Source: Aureimonas sp. AU20 | GTDB taxonomy: Bacteria; Pseudomonadota; Alphaproteobacteria; Rhizobiales; Rhizobiaceae | Length of the DNA stretch: 64,000 nucleotides | Direction of reading: 5' to 3' | NCBI RefSeq assembly: GCF_001442755.1 | Contig: NZ_CP006367.1 | Span: 868,001-932,000 of the forward strand | Shown here: one piece after another, positions 24,191 through 32,410 of the stretch | How positions within the stretch are numbered: the first letter of the stretch is position 1 | How the letters are laid out: every line of letters starts with the position of its first letter | Made by a program: the position numbers and the translations under genes | The notes under the pieces: model-generated | What the model was told of the DNA's origin: nothing | What the model saw: the letters and a program-made list of their open reading frames with translations, nothing else | The model's database searches: none

Positions 24191-25036
24191 ATGCCGTCCG
24201 CCGTCGAGGCCGCCACCCTGTTTCTCTTCGTGCCGGCCGACCGGCCGGAGCGCTTCGCCAAGGCCTTCGCCGCCGGGGCAGACGCGGTGATCCTCGATCT
24301 GGAGGATGCCGTGGCAGCGGACAGGAAAGGGCTCGCCCGTGTGGCGCTGCGCGAGGCGACATCCGCTATCGGGGAGGCGTCCTGCCTGGTGCTCGTGCGC
24401 CTCAACGCCGTCGGCTCGCGCGAGCACGAGGCGGATCTGGCGCTCGCCGCAGCCCTGCCGCTTTCTGCCGTGATGCTGGCGAAAAGCGAACGGGTCGAGG
24501 AGGTGGCCACGGTCGCGACGGCGACCCGCCACCCCGTCGTCGCCCTGGTGGAAAGCGCGGCTGGCCTTGCCAATGCGCGGGCGCTGGCGCAGGTCAGCGC
24601 GCGCCTCGCCTTCGGCTCCTTCGACTTCGCCGCCGATCTCGGCTGTCGTCACACGCGCGAGGCTCTGCTCCTCGCCCGGCTCGAACTGGTGCTGGCCAGC
24701 CGGCTCGCCGGCCGCCCGGCGCCGATCGACGGGGTGACGGCCTCGACGCGCGACGAGGCCGAGATCGAGGCCGATGCGGCCCATGCCGCCGCGCTCGGCT
24801 TCGCCGGCAAGCTGCTGATCCATCCCGCCCAGATCGCCCCCGCCGCGCGGAGCTTCGCACCGGCGGAAGGCGAGATCGCCTGGGCCGAGCGCGCGATCGC
24901 GGCCGGGCAGGGCGGCGGCGCCGTCGCGCTGGACGGGGAGATGGTGGACGCGCCCGTGCTCCTGAGGGCGCAGGCGATCCTGCGCGCGGCGCGACGGATC
25001 ACGGACAAGGCCACCACGGGAAAGATTTCGGCATGA
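24191..25036 (+). CDS. HpcH/HpaI-family CoA-ester lyase (CitE/malyl-CoA lyase-like)
   Basis: 281 residues, TIM-barrel aldolase of the citrate-lyase beta / malyl-CoA lyase group. LFLFVPADRPERFAKAF opens the chain. Metal and CoA-site motifs are VILDLEDAVA, LVRLNAVGSREHEADL, VALVESAAGLANA (Glu ligand) and FGSFDFAADLG (Asp ligand), with LLIHPAQIAP near the end. It cleaves 3-hydroxyacyl-CoA compounds such as citramalyl-CoA or malyl-CoA to acetyl-CoA plus an oxoacid. The GGGGAGAG site supports ATG 24191. The stop overlaps the start of the fumarase gene (ATGA). Confidence 0.88.
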   Translation: MPSAVEAATLFLFVPADRPERFAKAFAAGADAVILDLEDAVAADRKGLARVALREATSAIGEASCLVLVRLNAVGSREHEADLALAAALPLSAVMLAKSERVEEVATVATATRHPVVALVESAAGLANARALAQVSARLAFGSFDFAADLGCRHTREALLLARLELVLASRLAGRPAPIDGVTASTRDEAEIEADAAHAAALGFAGKLLIHPAQIAPAARSFAPAEGEIAWAERAIAAGQGGGAVALDGEMVDAPVLLRAQAILRAARRITDKATTGKISA

Positions 25037-26574
25037 GCACGAAGGCCCCGATCCGCGAGGCGGATTTCATCTCCTCCGTCGCCGACGCGCTGCAGTATAT
25101 CGCGGTGTTCCATCCGCCGAGCTTCGTTCAAAGCCTTGCGGAAGCCTATGCGCGGGAAGAGAGCCCGGCGGCGCGCGACGCGATCGGCCAGATCCTGGTC
25201 AACTCGCGCATGGCCGCCTTCGGTCGGCGGCCGATCTGCCAGGACACAGGCACGGTGAACGTCTTCGTCAAGCTCGGCATCGGGGCGCGGATCGAGACGG
25301 CGCGCCCGCTCGCCGACCTCGTCAACGAAGGCGTCGCCAAGGCCTATACCGACGCCGACAATCCGCTGCGCGCCTCGATCGTCAAGGACCCGCTCTTCGG
25401 CCGCAAGAACACGGGCGACAACACGCCCGCCGTTGTGCATGTCGATGTCGTGGCCGGTGACGAGGTCCGCGTCACCGTCGCGGCCAAGGGCGGCGGTTCG
25501 GAGAACAAGGCCAAGTTCGCCAATCTCGCGCCGGCCGCCTCGGTCTCGGACTGGGTGGTCCAGACGGTGGAGACGCTGGGCGCCGGCTGGTGCCCGCCGG
25601 GGCTGCTCGGCATCGGCGTCGGCGGCACGGCCGAGAAAGCCATGCTCATGGCCAAGGAGTCGCTTCTCGAGCCGATCGACATGGCCGAACTGATCCGGCG
25701 CGGCCCAGCCTCATCGCTGGAGGAGATGCGGCTCGACATCTACGAGCGCGTCAACGCGCTCGGCATCGGCGCGCAGGGGCTGGGCGGGTTGACGACGGTG
25801 GTGGACGTGAAGATCCGCTCCTATCCCTGCCACGCCGCCTCGAAGCCCGTCGGCCTCATTCCCCAATGCGCCGCCGACCGGCATCTCACCTTCACGCTGG
25901 ACGGCTCCGGCCCCGCGCGGCTCACCCCGCCCGATCTGTCTCTCTGGCCCGAGATCGACCGGGGCGAGCAGACGGCACAGGCGCGACGCGTCGATCTCGA
26001 CCGTTTGACGCGCGAGGAGGTGGCCAGTTGGCGGGCCGGCGAGACGCTGCTCCTGTCGGGGCGGATGCTGACCGGCCGGGATGCCGCGCACAAGCGAATG
26101 GCCGACATGATCGGGCGCGGCGAGTCGCTGCCGGTCGATCTCAAGGATCGGGCGATCTACTATGTCGGCCCGGTGGACGCAGTGCGCGACGAGGTGGTGG
26201 GCCCCGCCGGCCCGACCACGGCCACCCGCATGGACGGCTTCACCGACCTCGTCCTGGACGCCACCGGGCTCCTCGTCATGATCGGCAAGGCCGAGCGCGG
26301 GCCAGCCGCGATCGAGTCCATCAAGCGCCACGGCGCGGCCTATCTGATCGCGGTCGGCGGCGCGGCGTATCTCGTCTCCAAAGCGGTCAAGCAGGCCCGC
26401 GTCCTCGCGTTTGCCGATCTCGGCATGGAGGCGATCCACGAATTCGTCGTGGAGGACATGCCCGTAACGGTCGCGGTGGACGCGCAGGGGCATTCGATCC
26501 ACCAAACGGGTCCCTCGCAATGGCGCAAGCCCCGCCTCACTCTCGGCGGTGCCGCAGCTGAACGTGTGACCTGA
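25033..26574 (+). CDS. Class I (4Fe-4S) fumarate hydratase family, possible mesaconase
   Basis: 513 residues with both class I domains in one chain (alpha 1-285, beta 310-500), close to FumA length. Cluster cysteines are visible in CQDTGTVNVFVKLG, in YPCHAASKPVGLIPQCA, and in the second of these motifs' terminal Cys. GGGSENKAKFANL and GPAGPTTATRMDGFTDLVLD are family hallmarks. It hydrates fumarate and, in some bacteria such as Burkholderia xenovorans, mesaconate to citramalate. Translational overlap with a CoA-ester lyase and proximity to a CoA transferase argue for mesaconate or a related methylated substrate rather than housekeeping fumarase (inference). Confidence 0.9.
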   Translation: MSTKAPIREADFISSVADALQYIAVFHPPSFVQSLAEAYAREESPAARDAIGQILVNSRMAAFGRRPICQDTGTVNVFVKLGIGARIETARPLADLVNEGVAKAYTDADNPLRASIVKDPLFGRKNTGDNTPAVVHVDVVAGDEVRVTVAAKGGGSENKAKFANLAPAASVSDWVVQTVETLGAGWCPPGLLGIGVGGTAEKAMLMAKESLLEPIDMAELIRRGPASSLEEMRLDIYERVNALGIGAQGLGGLTTVVDVKIRSYPCHAASKPVGLIPQCAADRHLTFTLDGSGPARLTPPDLSLWPEIDRGEQTAQARRVDLDRLTREEVASWRAGETLLLSGRMLTGRDAAHKRMADMIGRGESLPVDLKDRAIYYVGPVDAVRDEVVGPAGPTTATRMDGFTDLVLDATGLLVMIGKAERGPAAIESIKRHGAAYLIAVGGAAYLVSKAVKQARVLAFADLGMEAIHEFVVEDMPVTVAVDAQGHSIHQTGPSQWRKPRLTLGGAAAERVT

Positions 26575-26576
26575 GA

Positions 26577-26772
26577 GTTCATCGGCAACCGCCCCTGCGC
26601 ACAGCTCGAGCTGGCTTCCGTGTTCCCGGAAACGGAAAACCCGCTCCCGTAGATGTCGGAGGTCATGGACCTCAGCAACGAGAAGAACTTCTTCGAAACC
26701 CGTGTCATCGAATACCAGAAGGGCGGCGCGATTGCCTGGGACCGACCGGCAGTGCCCGTACGAACGGGGTGA
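26577..26772 (+). pseudogene. Unidentified protein fragment
   Basis: The frame reads EFIGNRPCAQLELASVFPET then, after a TAG at 26650-26652, MSEVMDLSNEKNFFETRVIE and AIAWDRPAVPVRTG. The text on both sides of the stop looks like one degraded protein rather than noise. I do not recognise the family. It lies between the fumarase stop and the methionine-synthesis leader. Confidence 0.3.
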
Positions 26773-26825
26773 AGGATCGTGATCGCGGCTCTCGTACCCG
26801 TTTGTCACATGACGCTTCGCATGCG

Positions 26826-26847
26826 GACATAAAGATGTCCTTATGTC
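26826..26847. promoter_or_regulatory. Palindromic operator candidate, SahR-like
   Basis: GACATAAAG, four bases, then CCTTATGTC: nine-base half-sites with one mismatch. It is AT-rich inside GC-rich DNA and lies just upstream of the cobalamin riboswitch, where the promoter should be. The form resembles, from memory, operators of methionine-cycle regulators (SahR, ArsR family) in alphaproteobacteria. The regulator itself is not in the window. Confidence 0.5.
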
Positions 26848-26884
26848 TTCATTGACAGCATGGTTGCGGACGTGCTGAATGTCG

Positions 26885-27090
26885 CCTGTCGAGGTTCCCC
26901 GTTCCAGACATGGCGATGGGGCTAAGACGGGAAGCCAGTGGTGTCCCTCCGGGGCAGAGTCTGGCGCTGCCCCCGCAACTGTAAGCGGCGAGCGGCGGAT
27001 CCATCGTGTGTCACTGAGCCTCGCAAGAGGATCGGGAAGGCCGGAACCGTCGCAGCGACCCGTGAGCCAGGAGACCTGCCTCCGACGCGA
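26885..27090 (+). ncRNA. Cobalamin (adenosylcobalamin-type) riboswitch
   Basis: The conserved blocks occur in order: GACGGGAAGCCAGTGGTG (26927-26944), CTGCCCCCGCAACTGTAAGC (about 26967-26986), GTCACTGAGCC (about 27010), GGGAAGGCC (27034-27042), and the B12 box GTGAGCCAGGAGACCTGCC (27062-27080). It ends about 130 bases before mesX. Cobalamin binding is expected to switch off the B12-independent methionine synthase system. The 5' boundary is approximate. Confidence 0.95.
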
Positions 27091-27217
27091 AACGTTCCTC
27101 GGACGGGGGTTCCTCCGGTGGATCGCGCCTGGAGTTCGTGCCCTTGGCCGTTGGCGTCGGGGCGCTCGCCCTTGCGCGTTCTTCCTTCGGCCCTCGCCTG
27201 ACCAAAGACGGTGGGTC

Positions 27218-28204
27218 ATGACGAACAGCGCCTTCGCATTTACGATCAGCAGCGTTCCGTTCGACGAGGACTATCGTCCCGCCGACCGCACGCGCATCAC
27301 CACGAACTTCGCCAACCTCGCACGAGGGGAGTGTCGTCGCGAGAACCTGCGAAACACCTTGGCGATGATCGACAACCGCTTCAACTCCCTCATGCATTGG
27401 GACAATCCGACGGGAGATCGATACGCGGTCGAGCTTCGGATCGTCACCGCCGACCTGACGGTCGGCCTGCGCGACGGGGCCGAGACCTTCCCGCTGATCG
27501 AGATCCTGGCAACCACCGTCGTCGACAGGCGCAGCGGTGAGCGCCACGACGGCATGATCGGCAACAACTTCTCCTCCTATGTCCGCGACTACGACTTCAG
27601 CATCCGTTTGGCCGGCCACATCCGCGAGAACCCCGATGGCGGCGCGCCGGACGGGTTCGGCGAGCTGCACGGCAACCTGTTCAAGCGATTCTTGGCCTCT
27701 GCCGCCTACCGGGACCGGTTCCCGAAGCCGCCGGTCATCTGCCTCAGCGTGTCCAGCCGAGAGACCTATCGCCGAACCGCAAACGTCCACCCCATCCTCG
27801 GGGTGGAATACGGGACTGACCGCCTTTCCAGAACCGACGACTACTTCGCAAGGATGGGGATGCGGGCACGCTATTTCCTGCCGCCGGGCGGCGTCGCGCC
27901 CTTGGCCTTCTACCATCTCGGCGACCTGACGGGTGACTATTCCAACGTCGAGCTGGCCAGCACGGTCGCCACGATGGAGACCTTCCAGAAAATCTATCGC
28001 CCGGAGATCTACAACGCCAACTCCCCGGCGGCGGAACACTACAGGCCGAGCCTGAGCCGCCAGGACTATTCCCTGACCCGAATTGTCTATGACCGCGACG
28101 AGCGCAGCCGGCTGGCCGTCGAGCAGGGCCGTTTTGCCGAACAGCATGTCATTCGGCCGCATGGCGCGCAGCTCGAGCGCTGGTCTGCGACTGCGGGCCT
28201 ATGA
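27218..28204 (+). CDS. mesX: DUF1852 protein, MesX-type partner of core methionine synthase
   Basis: 328 residues from ATG 27218. The sequence starts MTNSAFAFTISSVPFDEDYR and contains NRFNSLMHWDNPTGDRYAVE, GNNFSSYVRDYDFSIRLAGH and RYFLPPGGVAPLAFYHLGDL. This is the DUF1852 family, found almost always next to a short MetE-like protein. MesX is reported to be required by MesD-type core methionine synthases and may help deliver or make the methyl donor. No signal peptide. It lies behind a cobalamin riboswitch and 28 bases ahead of the synthase gene, in one operon. The open frame extends upstream through the riboswitch, which is not coding. Confidence 0.88.
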   Translation: MTNSAFAFTISSVPFDEDYRPADRTRITTNFANLARGECRRENLRNTLAMIDNRFNSLMHWDNPTGDRYAVELRIVTADLTVGLRDGAETFPLIEILATTVVDRRSGERHDGMIGNNFSSYVRDYDFSIRLAGHIRENPDGGAPDGFGELHGNLFKRFLASAAYRDRFPKPPVICLSVSSRETYRRTANVHPILGVEYGTDRLSRTDDYFARMGMRARYFLPPGGVAPLAFYHLGDLTGDYSNVELASTVATMETFQKIYRPEIYNANSPAAEHYRPSLSRQDYSLTRIVYDRDERSRLAVEQGRFAEQHVIRPHGAQLERWSATAGL

Positions 28205-28232
28205 ACGGAACGGACACGAAAGGACCACGAGC

Positions 28233-29315
28233 ATGACGATTCTGTTGCCGACGACCACCGCGGGGAGTCTGCCCAAGCCGTCCTGGCTCGCCGAGCCCCG
28301 CACCCTCTGGTCGCCCTGGCGGCTCGAAGGCGAGGATCTACTCGCCGGCAAGCGGGACGCCCTGCGTCTTGCCTTGGACGACCAGCGGCAGGCGGGCATC
28401 GACATCGTCGGTGACGGCGAACAAACGCGCCAGCATTTCGTCACCACCTTCGTCGAACATCTCGGCGGCGTCGACTTCGAGAAGCGCGAGGTCGTCCGGA
28501 TTCGCGACCGATACGATGCCAGCGTGCCGACCGTGGTCGGCGCCGTCTCACGCACGAAGCCCGTCTTCGTCGAGGACGCGAAGTACCTGCGCGCGCAGAC
28601 CGGGCAGCCGATCAAGTGGACGCTGCCCGGTCCGATGACGATGATCGATACGCTCCACGACGCCCACTACAGAAGCCGCGAGAAGCTCGCCTGGGAGTTC
28701 GCGCGGATTCTCAACGAGGAAGCGAGGGAGCTCGAGTCCGTCGGCGTCGACATCGTGCAGTTCGACGAGCCTGCGTTCAACGTCTTCTTCGACGAGGCGA
28801 ACGACTGGGGGATCGCCGCCCTCGATCGGGCCGCCGAGGGCCTCAAGATTGAGACGGCCGTGCATATCTGCTATGGCTACGGCATCAAGGCCAATACCGA
28901 CTGGAAGAAGACTCTCGGATCGGAGTGGCGGCAGTACGAGAAGACCTTCCCCAACCTCCGGAAGTCCAAGATCGACATCATCTCGCTCGAGTGCCGGAAC
29001 TCCCGTGTGCCGATGGACCTGATCGAGCTCATTCGAGGAAAGAAGGTGATGGTGGGCGCGATCGATGTCGCGACCGACACGATCGAAACGCCGGACGAGG
29101 TCGCGGAAACCCTGCGCGAGGCGCTCCGGTTCGTTGATCCAGACAAGCTCTACCCCGCCACCAACTGCGGCATGGCACCATTGTCCCGCGACGTGGCGCG
29201 AGGCAAGTTGAAGGCCTTGGGCGCTGGCGCGGCGATCATCCGTAAAGACCTCGCATCAATGGACTTCGCAGATCGGGGGACTTTGCAGATCGGGCAGACC
29301 TATGTCCGCTTTTGA
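28233..29315 (+). CDS. mesD: B12-independent core methionine synthase (MesD type)
   Basis: 360 residues, matching only the C-terminal catalytic barrel of MetE. Start ILLPTTTAGSLPKPSWLAEP. Zinc ligands appear as His in AVHICYGYG, Glu/Cys in ISLECRNS and Cys in PATNCGMAP. VDIVQFDEPAFN supplies the homocysteine-binding acid. Core enzymes lack the N-terminal half that binds polyglutamyl-methyl-THF and use another methyl donor. Its pairing with DUF1852 places it in the MesD group. Repression by the upstream riboswitch when B12 is present would make it the alternative to B12-dependent MetH. Confidence 0.9.
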   Translation: MTILLPTTTAGSLPKPSWLAEPRTLWSPWRLEGEDLLAGKRDALRLALDDQRQAGIDIVGDGEQTRQHFVTTFVEHLGGVDFEKREVVRIRDRYDASVPTVVGAVSRTKPVFVEDAKYLRAQTGQPIKWTLPGPMTMIDTLHDAHYRSREKLAWEFARILNEEARELESVGVDIVQFDEPAFNVFFDEANDWGIAALDRAAEGLKIETAVHICYGYGIKANTDWKKTLGSEWRQYEKTFPNLRKSKIDIISLECRNSRVPMDLIELIRGKKVMVGAIDVATDTIETPDEVAETLREALRFVDPDKLYPATNCGMAPLSRDVARGKLKALGAGAAIIRKDLASMDFADRGTLQIGQTYVRF

Positions 29316-29353
29316 GCATGAGCGTAGAGGCCTGGAACGGCGGTGGTCGGGCG

Positions 29354-29415
29354 TTTGCGGAATGGCAGCATTCCGCGCGATTGACCCGAAAGCTGCCGGT
29401 CCGCTATCGACCCAT
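29354..29415 (+). repeat. Dispersed intergenic repeat, copy 4 (module A)
   Basis: GCGGAATGGCAGCATTCC, then GACCCGAAAGCTGCCGGTCC and GCTATCGACCC. Module B is absent; the PAS-gene leader follows directly. Confidence 0.7.
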
Positions 29416-29543
29416 CCACGGCACAAAAGCGACATGGCTTCTGTCCCCAAAGCGGTCGATCTTCGTTCAGGTGAACAGGCATGGCGATGCCGGTGCGGAT
29501 CGAGCTTCCCGGCATTCGAGAGCTGGAGCAAGGATGAGATGTC
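29405..29543 (+). repeat. Duplicated PAS-gene leader, copy 2
   Basis: Region upstream of the PAS gene, matching the complement of 10052-10185. It contains the inverted repeat GTTCA-GG-TGAAC (29465-29476), CATGGCGATGCCGGTGCGG, and GAGCAAGGATGAGATGTC immediately before ATG. Confidence 0.75.
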
Positions 29544-30206
29544 ATGGCGAACCCCAAGACGGAGACGGATCCCGACCGCCGCCAACTTCACCAGTTGATC
29601 TCGGGGCTACGTGACGGGGTCATCCTTTTGGGCTTGGACCAGCGTGTGCTTTGGGCCAACGACGCCGCCCTGACGATGCACGGCGCCGAGCGCATCGAGG
29701 ATCTCGGTTGCGACGTCGATGATTATCGCAAGCGCTTCCGGCTGACCTATCGCAACAAGCATCCCGTGCGAGGGACAGGGCTGTCGATCGAGGGTGTTCT
29801 TGCTGGCGAGCAGTCGGAACCCATTGTCGTGGAAGTCCGGGTTGACGGAACGCCAGACCAGTCCCGCGTCCACGCCTTGCGCTTCCAGGTCATCACCAAG
29901 GATGACGGCGAACCCGACTTCGTCGTCCTGATCGTGGAAGACGAGACCGCGCGTTACGACGCGGAAGACCGGTTCGAGAGCGCCTTCAACGCCAATCCCG
30001 CGCCCGCCATGATCTGCCGTATCGCTGACCAGCGCCATGTCCGGGTCAACCGGGGCTTTCTCGACATGACGGGCTTCTCCAAGGACGACGTGATTGGACG
30101 CACCGCGACCGAGTTCGATGTCCTCGCGGGATCGCGGGGACGCGACGAGGGGCGACACCTCGATGTCGATCAGACCGTCTGGTGCAATGCGCCTATGAGC
30201 GCGTGA
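29544..30206 (+). pseudogene. PAS-domain sensor protein, truncated at the 3' end
   Basis: 220 codons. A short N-terminal helix (RRQLHQLISGLRDGVILLGL) leads into PAS 1 (about 15-125, ending VLIVEDETARYDAEDRFE). It is followed by the start of PAS 2 (about 130-200: AFNANPAPAMICRIADQRHV, FLDMTGFSKDDVIGRTATEF). PAS 2 stops early; relatives go on to further PAS domains and usually a histidine kinase. The last dozen residues (TVWCNAPMSA) look foreign, so a deletion joint lies near 30180. Upstream are a duplicated leader and a dispersed repeat. A partial copy of its 5' end is at 9944-10051. It may still be expressed as a short sensor. Confidence 0.7.
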
Positions 30207-30445
30207 TTTTGATTCAGGCGATCGACATTGCGGTTCTCGTCGTGGCCAGCGGTCCACAACCGCGCCCACAGGCCGGATATATGACTGCACCGTCCGACGG
30301 CGATTGACGCGGCGATCACCTTGCAAACCGAGCCGTCCACATATGCAACAGAGCCCGGCCATCTGCTGGCGGTCCGTTTCGGACCTCGCCAGCTTCTCAA
30401 TGGGTGCTCCATTCGCAACGGACGCTCTTGAGAGGGAGAGGGTTT
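30207..30445. other. Unassigned stretch after the PAS deletion joint
   Basis: About 240 bases with no recognisable gene. A minus-strand frame (HISGLWARLWTAGHDENRN) has no family I can name. It may be debris from the deletion that truncated the PAS gene. Confidence 0.4.
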
Positions 30446-31660
30446 TCAGGCTCGTCCTGTCTCAACATTTTGCGAGAAACGCCGTGCGAGGCGATCCAAG
30501 TGGAGCAGAGCGACCGGGACGACCACAAGCGTAAGAAGCGTCGAGCTGATCAGTCCTCCGATGATGGCATGAGCCATCGGATCGCGTTGCGCCCCTCCCC
30601 CTGAGGACGCTATGGCCAGAGGAACCATTCCGAAGATCATGGCCAGTATCGTCATGATGATCGGCCGGAACCGGACGGTGCCGGCTTTCACCAGAGCGTC
30701 CGAGAAGGAAAGCCCGCGCCTGCGTTCGCGGTTGGCGAAGTCCACCAAGAGAATGCCGTTCTTAGTGACGAGCCCCATCAACATGACAAAGCCGATCATG
30801 GAGAACATGTTGATCGTGCTGCCGGATACGAGAAGCCCAAACAAGACGCCGACAAGCGACAATGGGAGGGCACACATAATCGCCAGCGGCTGAAGGAAAC
30901 TCCCGAACTGGGAAGTCAGCACGACATAAATGAACACCACTGCCATGATCAACGCCTTCACAATGTTGACGACCACCTTGCCAAGCGCTTCGTCTTCGCC
31001 ACCGGCGCGGATGCGATACCCCGGTGGCAAGTTCTGTTTAGCAATCAAGCTGTCGAGCTTCTCCATCGTGTCGTCAGGCGCACCTTCGGACGTATCGACG
31101 CTGAGCAGTATCTCTCGGGTCACACCAAGGTGCCGAATTTCGGATGGAGCGATTTGCGAAACAATGTCTGCGACCTGATCCAACCGAACCAGGCGTGACT
31201 TGCTCGCGCCGTCCGCTGAAGCGACCGTCATTTCCAAACCAAGCAGGGCGGTCAGACCACTCCGTTTAGCCTCGGGAAGGCGCAAAACGACGTCCGCGAC
31301 TTTCCCGTCTGGATCGGTCCAACGCGAGACCTCGAAGCCCATGACGAAGGCTGACATCGTTCGAACGATACTCGCTTCGTTCACGCCCATATCGCTCGCC
31401 CGTTCCTTCTGTAGGCGGATCGACAAGACGGTTTTCGCGTCATCCATGCTGGAAACGACGTCGACCAAACCAGCGATCTGGCGCATGCCCTGGGTCAGAT
31501 CCGATGCGATCCGCTGAAGCAGAACCTGATCGCTCCCCAAAATGCTGAGCTGGATCGGAGCAGCTCCTCCCCCGAGACCGGCCTGAATGATCGCGATGCG
31601 AACGCCGGAAATCGATGCGAGCCGTTGCCGAACGGGATCGGCGAGGTCGACAGGTGTTCG
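30446..31660 (-). pseudogene. RND (HAE1/AcrB-like) efflux permease, C-terminal 40% only
   Basis: Homology begins near TPVDLADPVRQRLASI and runs to the natural end (FSQNVETGRA), about 400 residues of a protein normally near 1,040. It has the second porter domain (VVLRLPEAKRSGLTALLGLE) and TM segments 8-12 with VLTSQFGSFLQPLAIMCALP, MLMGLVTKNGILLVDFANR and MTILAMIFGMVPLAI. The N-terminal half, with TM1-7 and the proton-relay Asp pair in TM4, is missing. The 5' side joins, out of frame, the N-terminal half of the adaptor gene. It cannot form a working pump. Confidence 0.88.
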
Positions 31661-32229
31661 AGTGCGGCCGCGTCCCGTATCGCGGCTCGAGCCATGTCCC
31701 TCTGGGCTGCCGCGCTCTCGACGCGGGCTCCCGTCACGAAGACGTCGTTCTGTGCGGTTTCCAGCTGATCCTGCGTGGCGATGTTCTTGGTTGCGAGCTG
31801 CTCCAGCCGACGAAGCGTTTGAAGCGCGCGACGGTTCTCCGCCTGAGCTCCTTCCCATTCCGCTTCGCGTTGCCGGAACTCGGTCTCGAGATCGCTCGTC
31901 TCGAACCATACGAGCGTATCGCCGGCTCGGACTGTATCTCCCTCGCGAGCGGACAAGGTTACGATCCGACCCTCGGTCTTGGCGCGCAAGGTCGCCCTCT
32001 GGAACGGCTGGATATCACCTACCATGCGCAGCTGCTCCGTTCCCCGCACGGGCGCGATGCTCGTGACCTCGTGTGGGGTCAACTCGTAGATTCCCGCTGC
32101 GGTCGCGTTTGCGGCGATCAGCAGCGACCCGGCGACACGTCCATCCGGATGGGCTTGAGGGAACAGCGAATGCAGGCTGATAAGGAGAAGCGCGCCGCGC
32201 AGACCCAGTCGTTTCCATCCGATAGCCAT
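31655..32229 (-). pseudogene. RND membrane-fusion (adaptor) protein, N-terminal half
   Basis: From ATG 32229: signal peptide, then ELRMVGDIQPFQRATLRAKT, GRIVTLSAREGDTVRAGDTL (lipoyl domain) and the descending helix of the hairpin (QATLRRLEQLATKNIATQDQ region to AAQRDMARAAIRDAA). Homology ends at about 31665, where the second lipoyl half and beta-barrel should follow. Instead the sequence enters the RND permease in another frame. It is divergent from the response regulator that probably controlled it. Confidence 0.85.
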
Positions 32230-32410
32230 GAAGACATCTCCCGCGTATCGCGCTGTCGCGTTCGAAAGCTGAGCGACATGCCGAGAACGAGAGGATGGCT
32301 AGGGCCCCTATATTGCGGTGGCATTACCGGTGGAACCGAGCCTGGCATAGTCATGCTGCCGCAATCCTTGCCGGCGACGAAGGGACTACGAAGCAAGGAG
32401 AGGAGCGACG

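Noticed and set aside
25711..27219. Long minus-strand open frame (502 codons) opposite fumarase and the riboswitch
   Set aside because: It crosses a coding gene, a riboswitch and non-coding DNA; composition is not protein-like.
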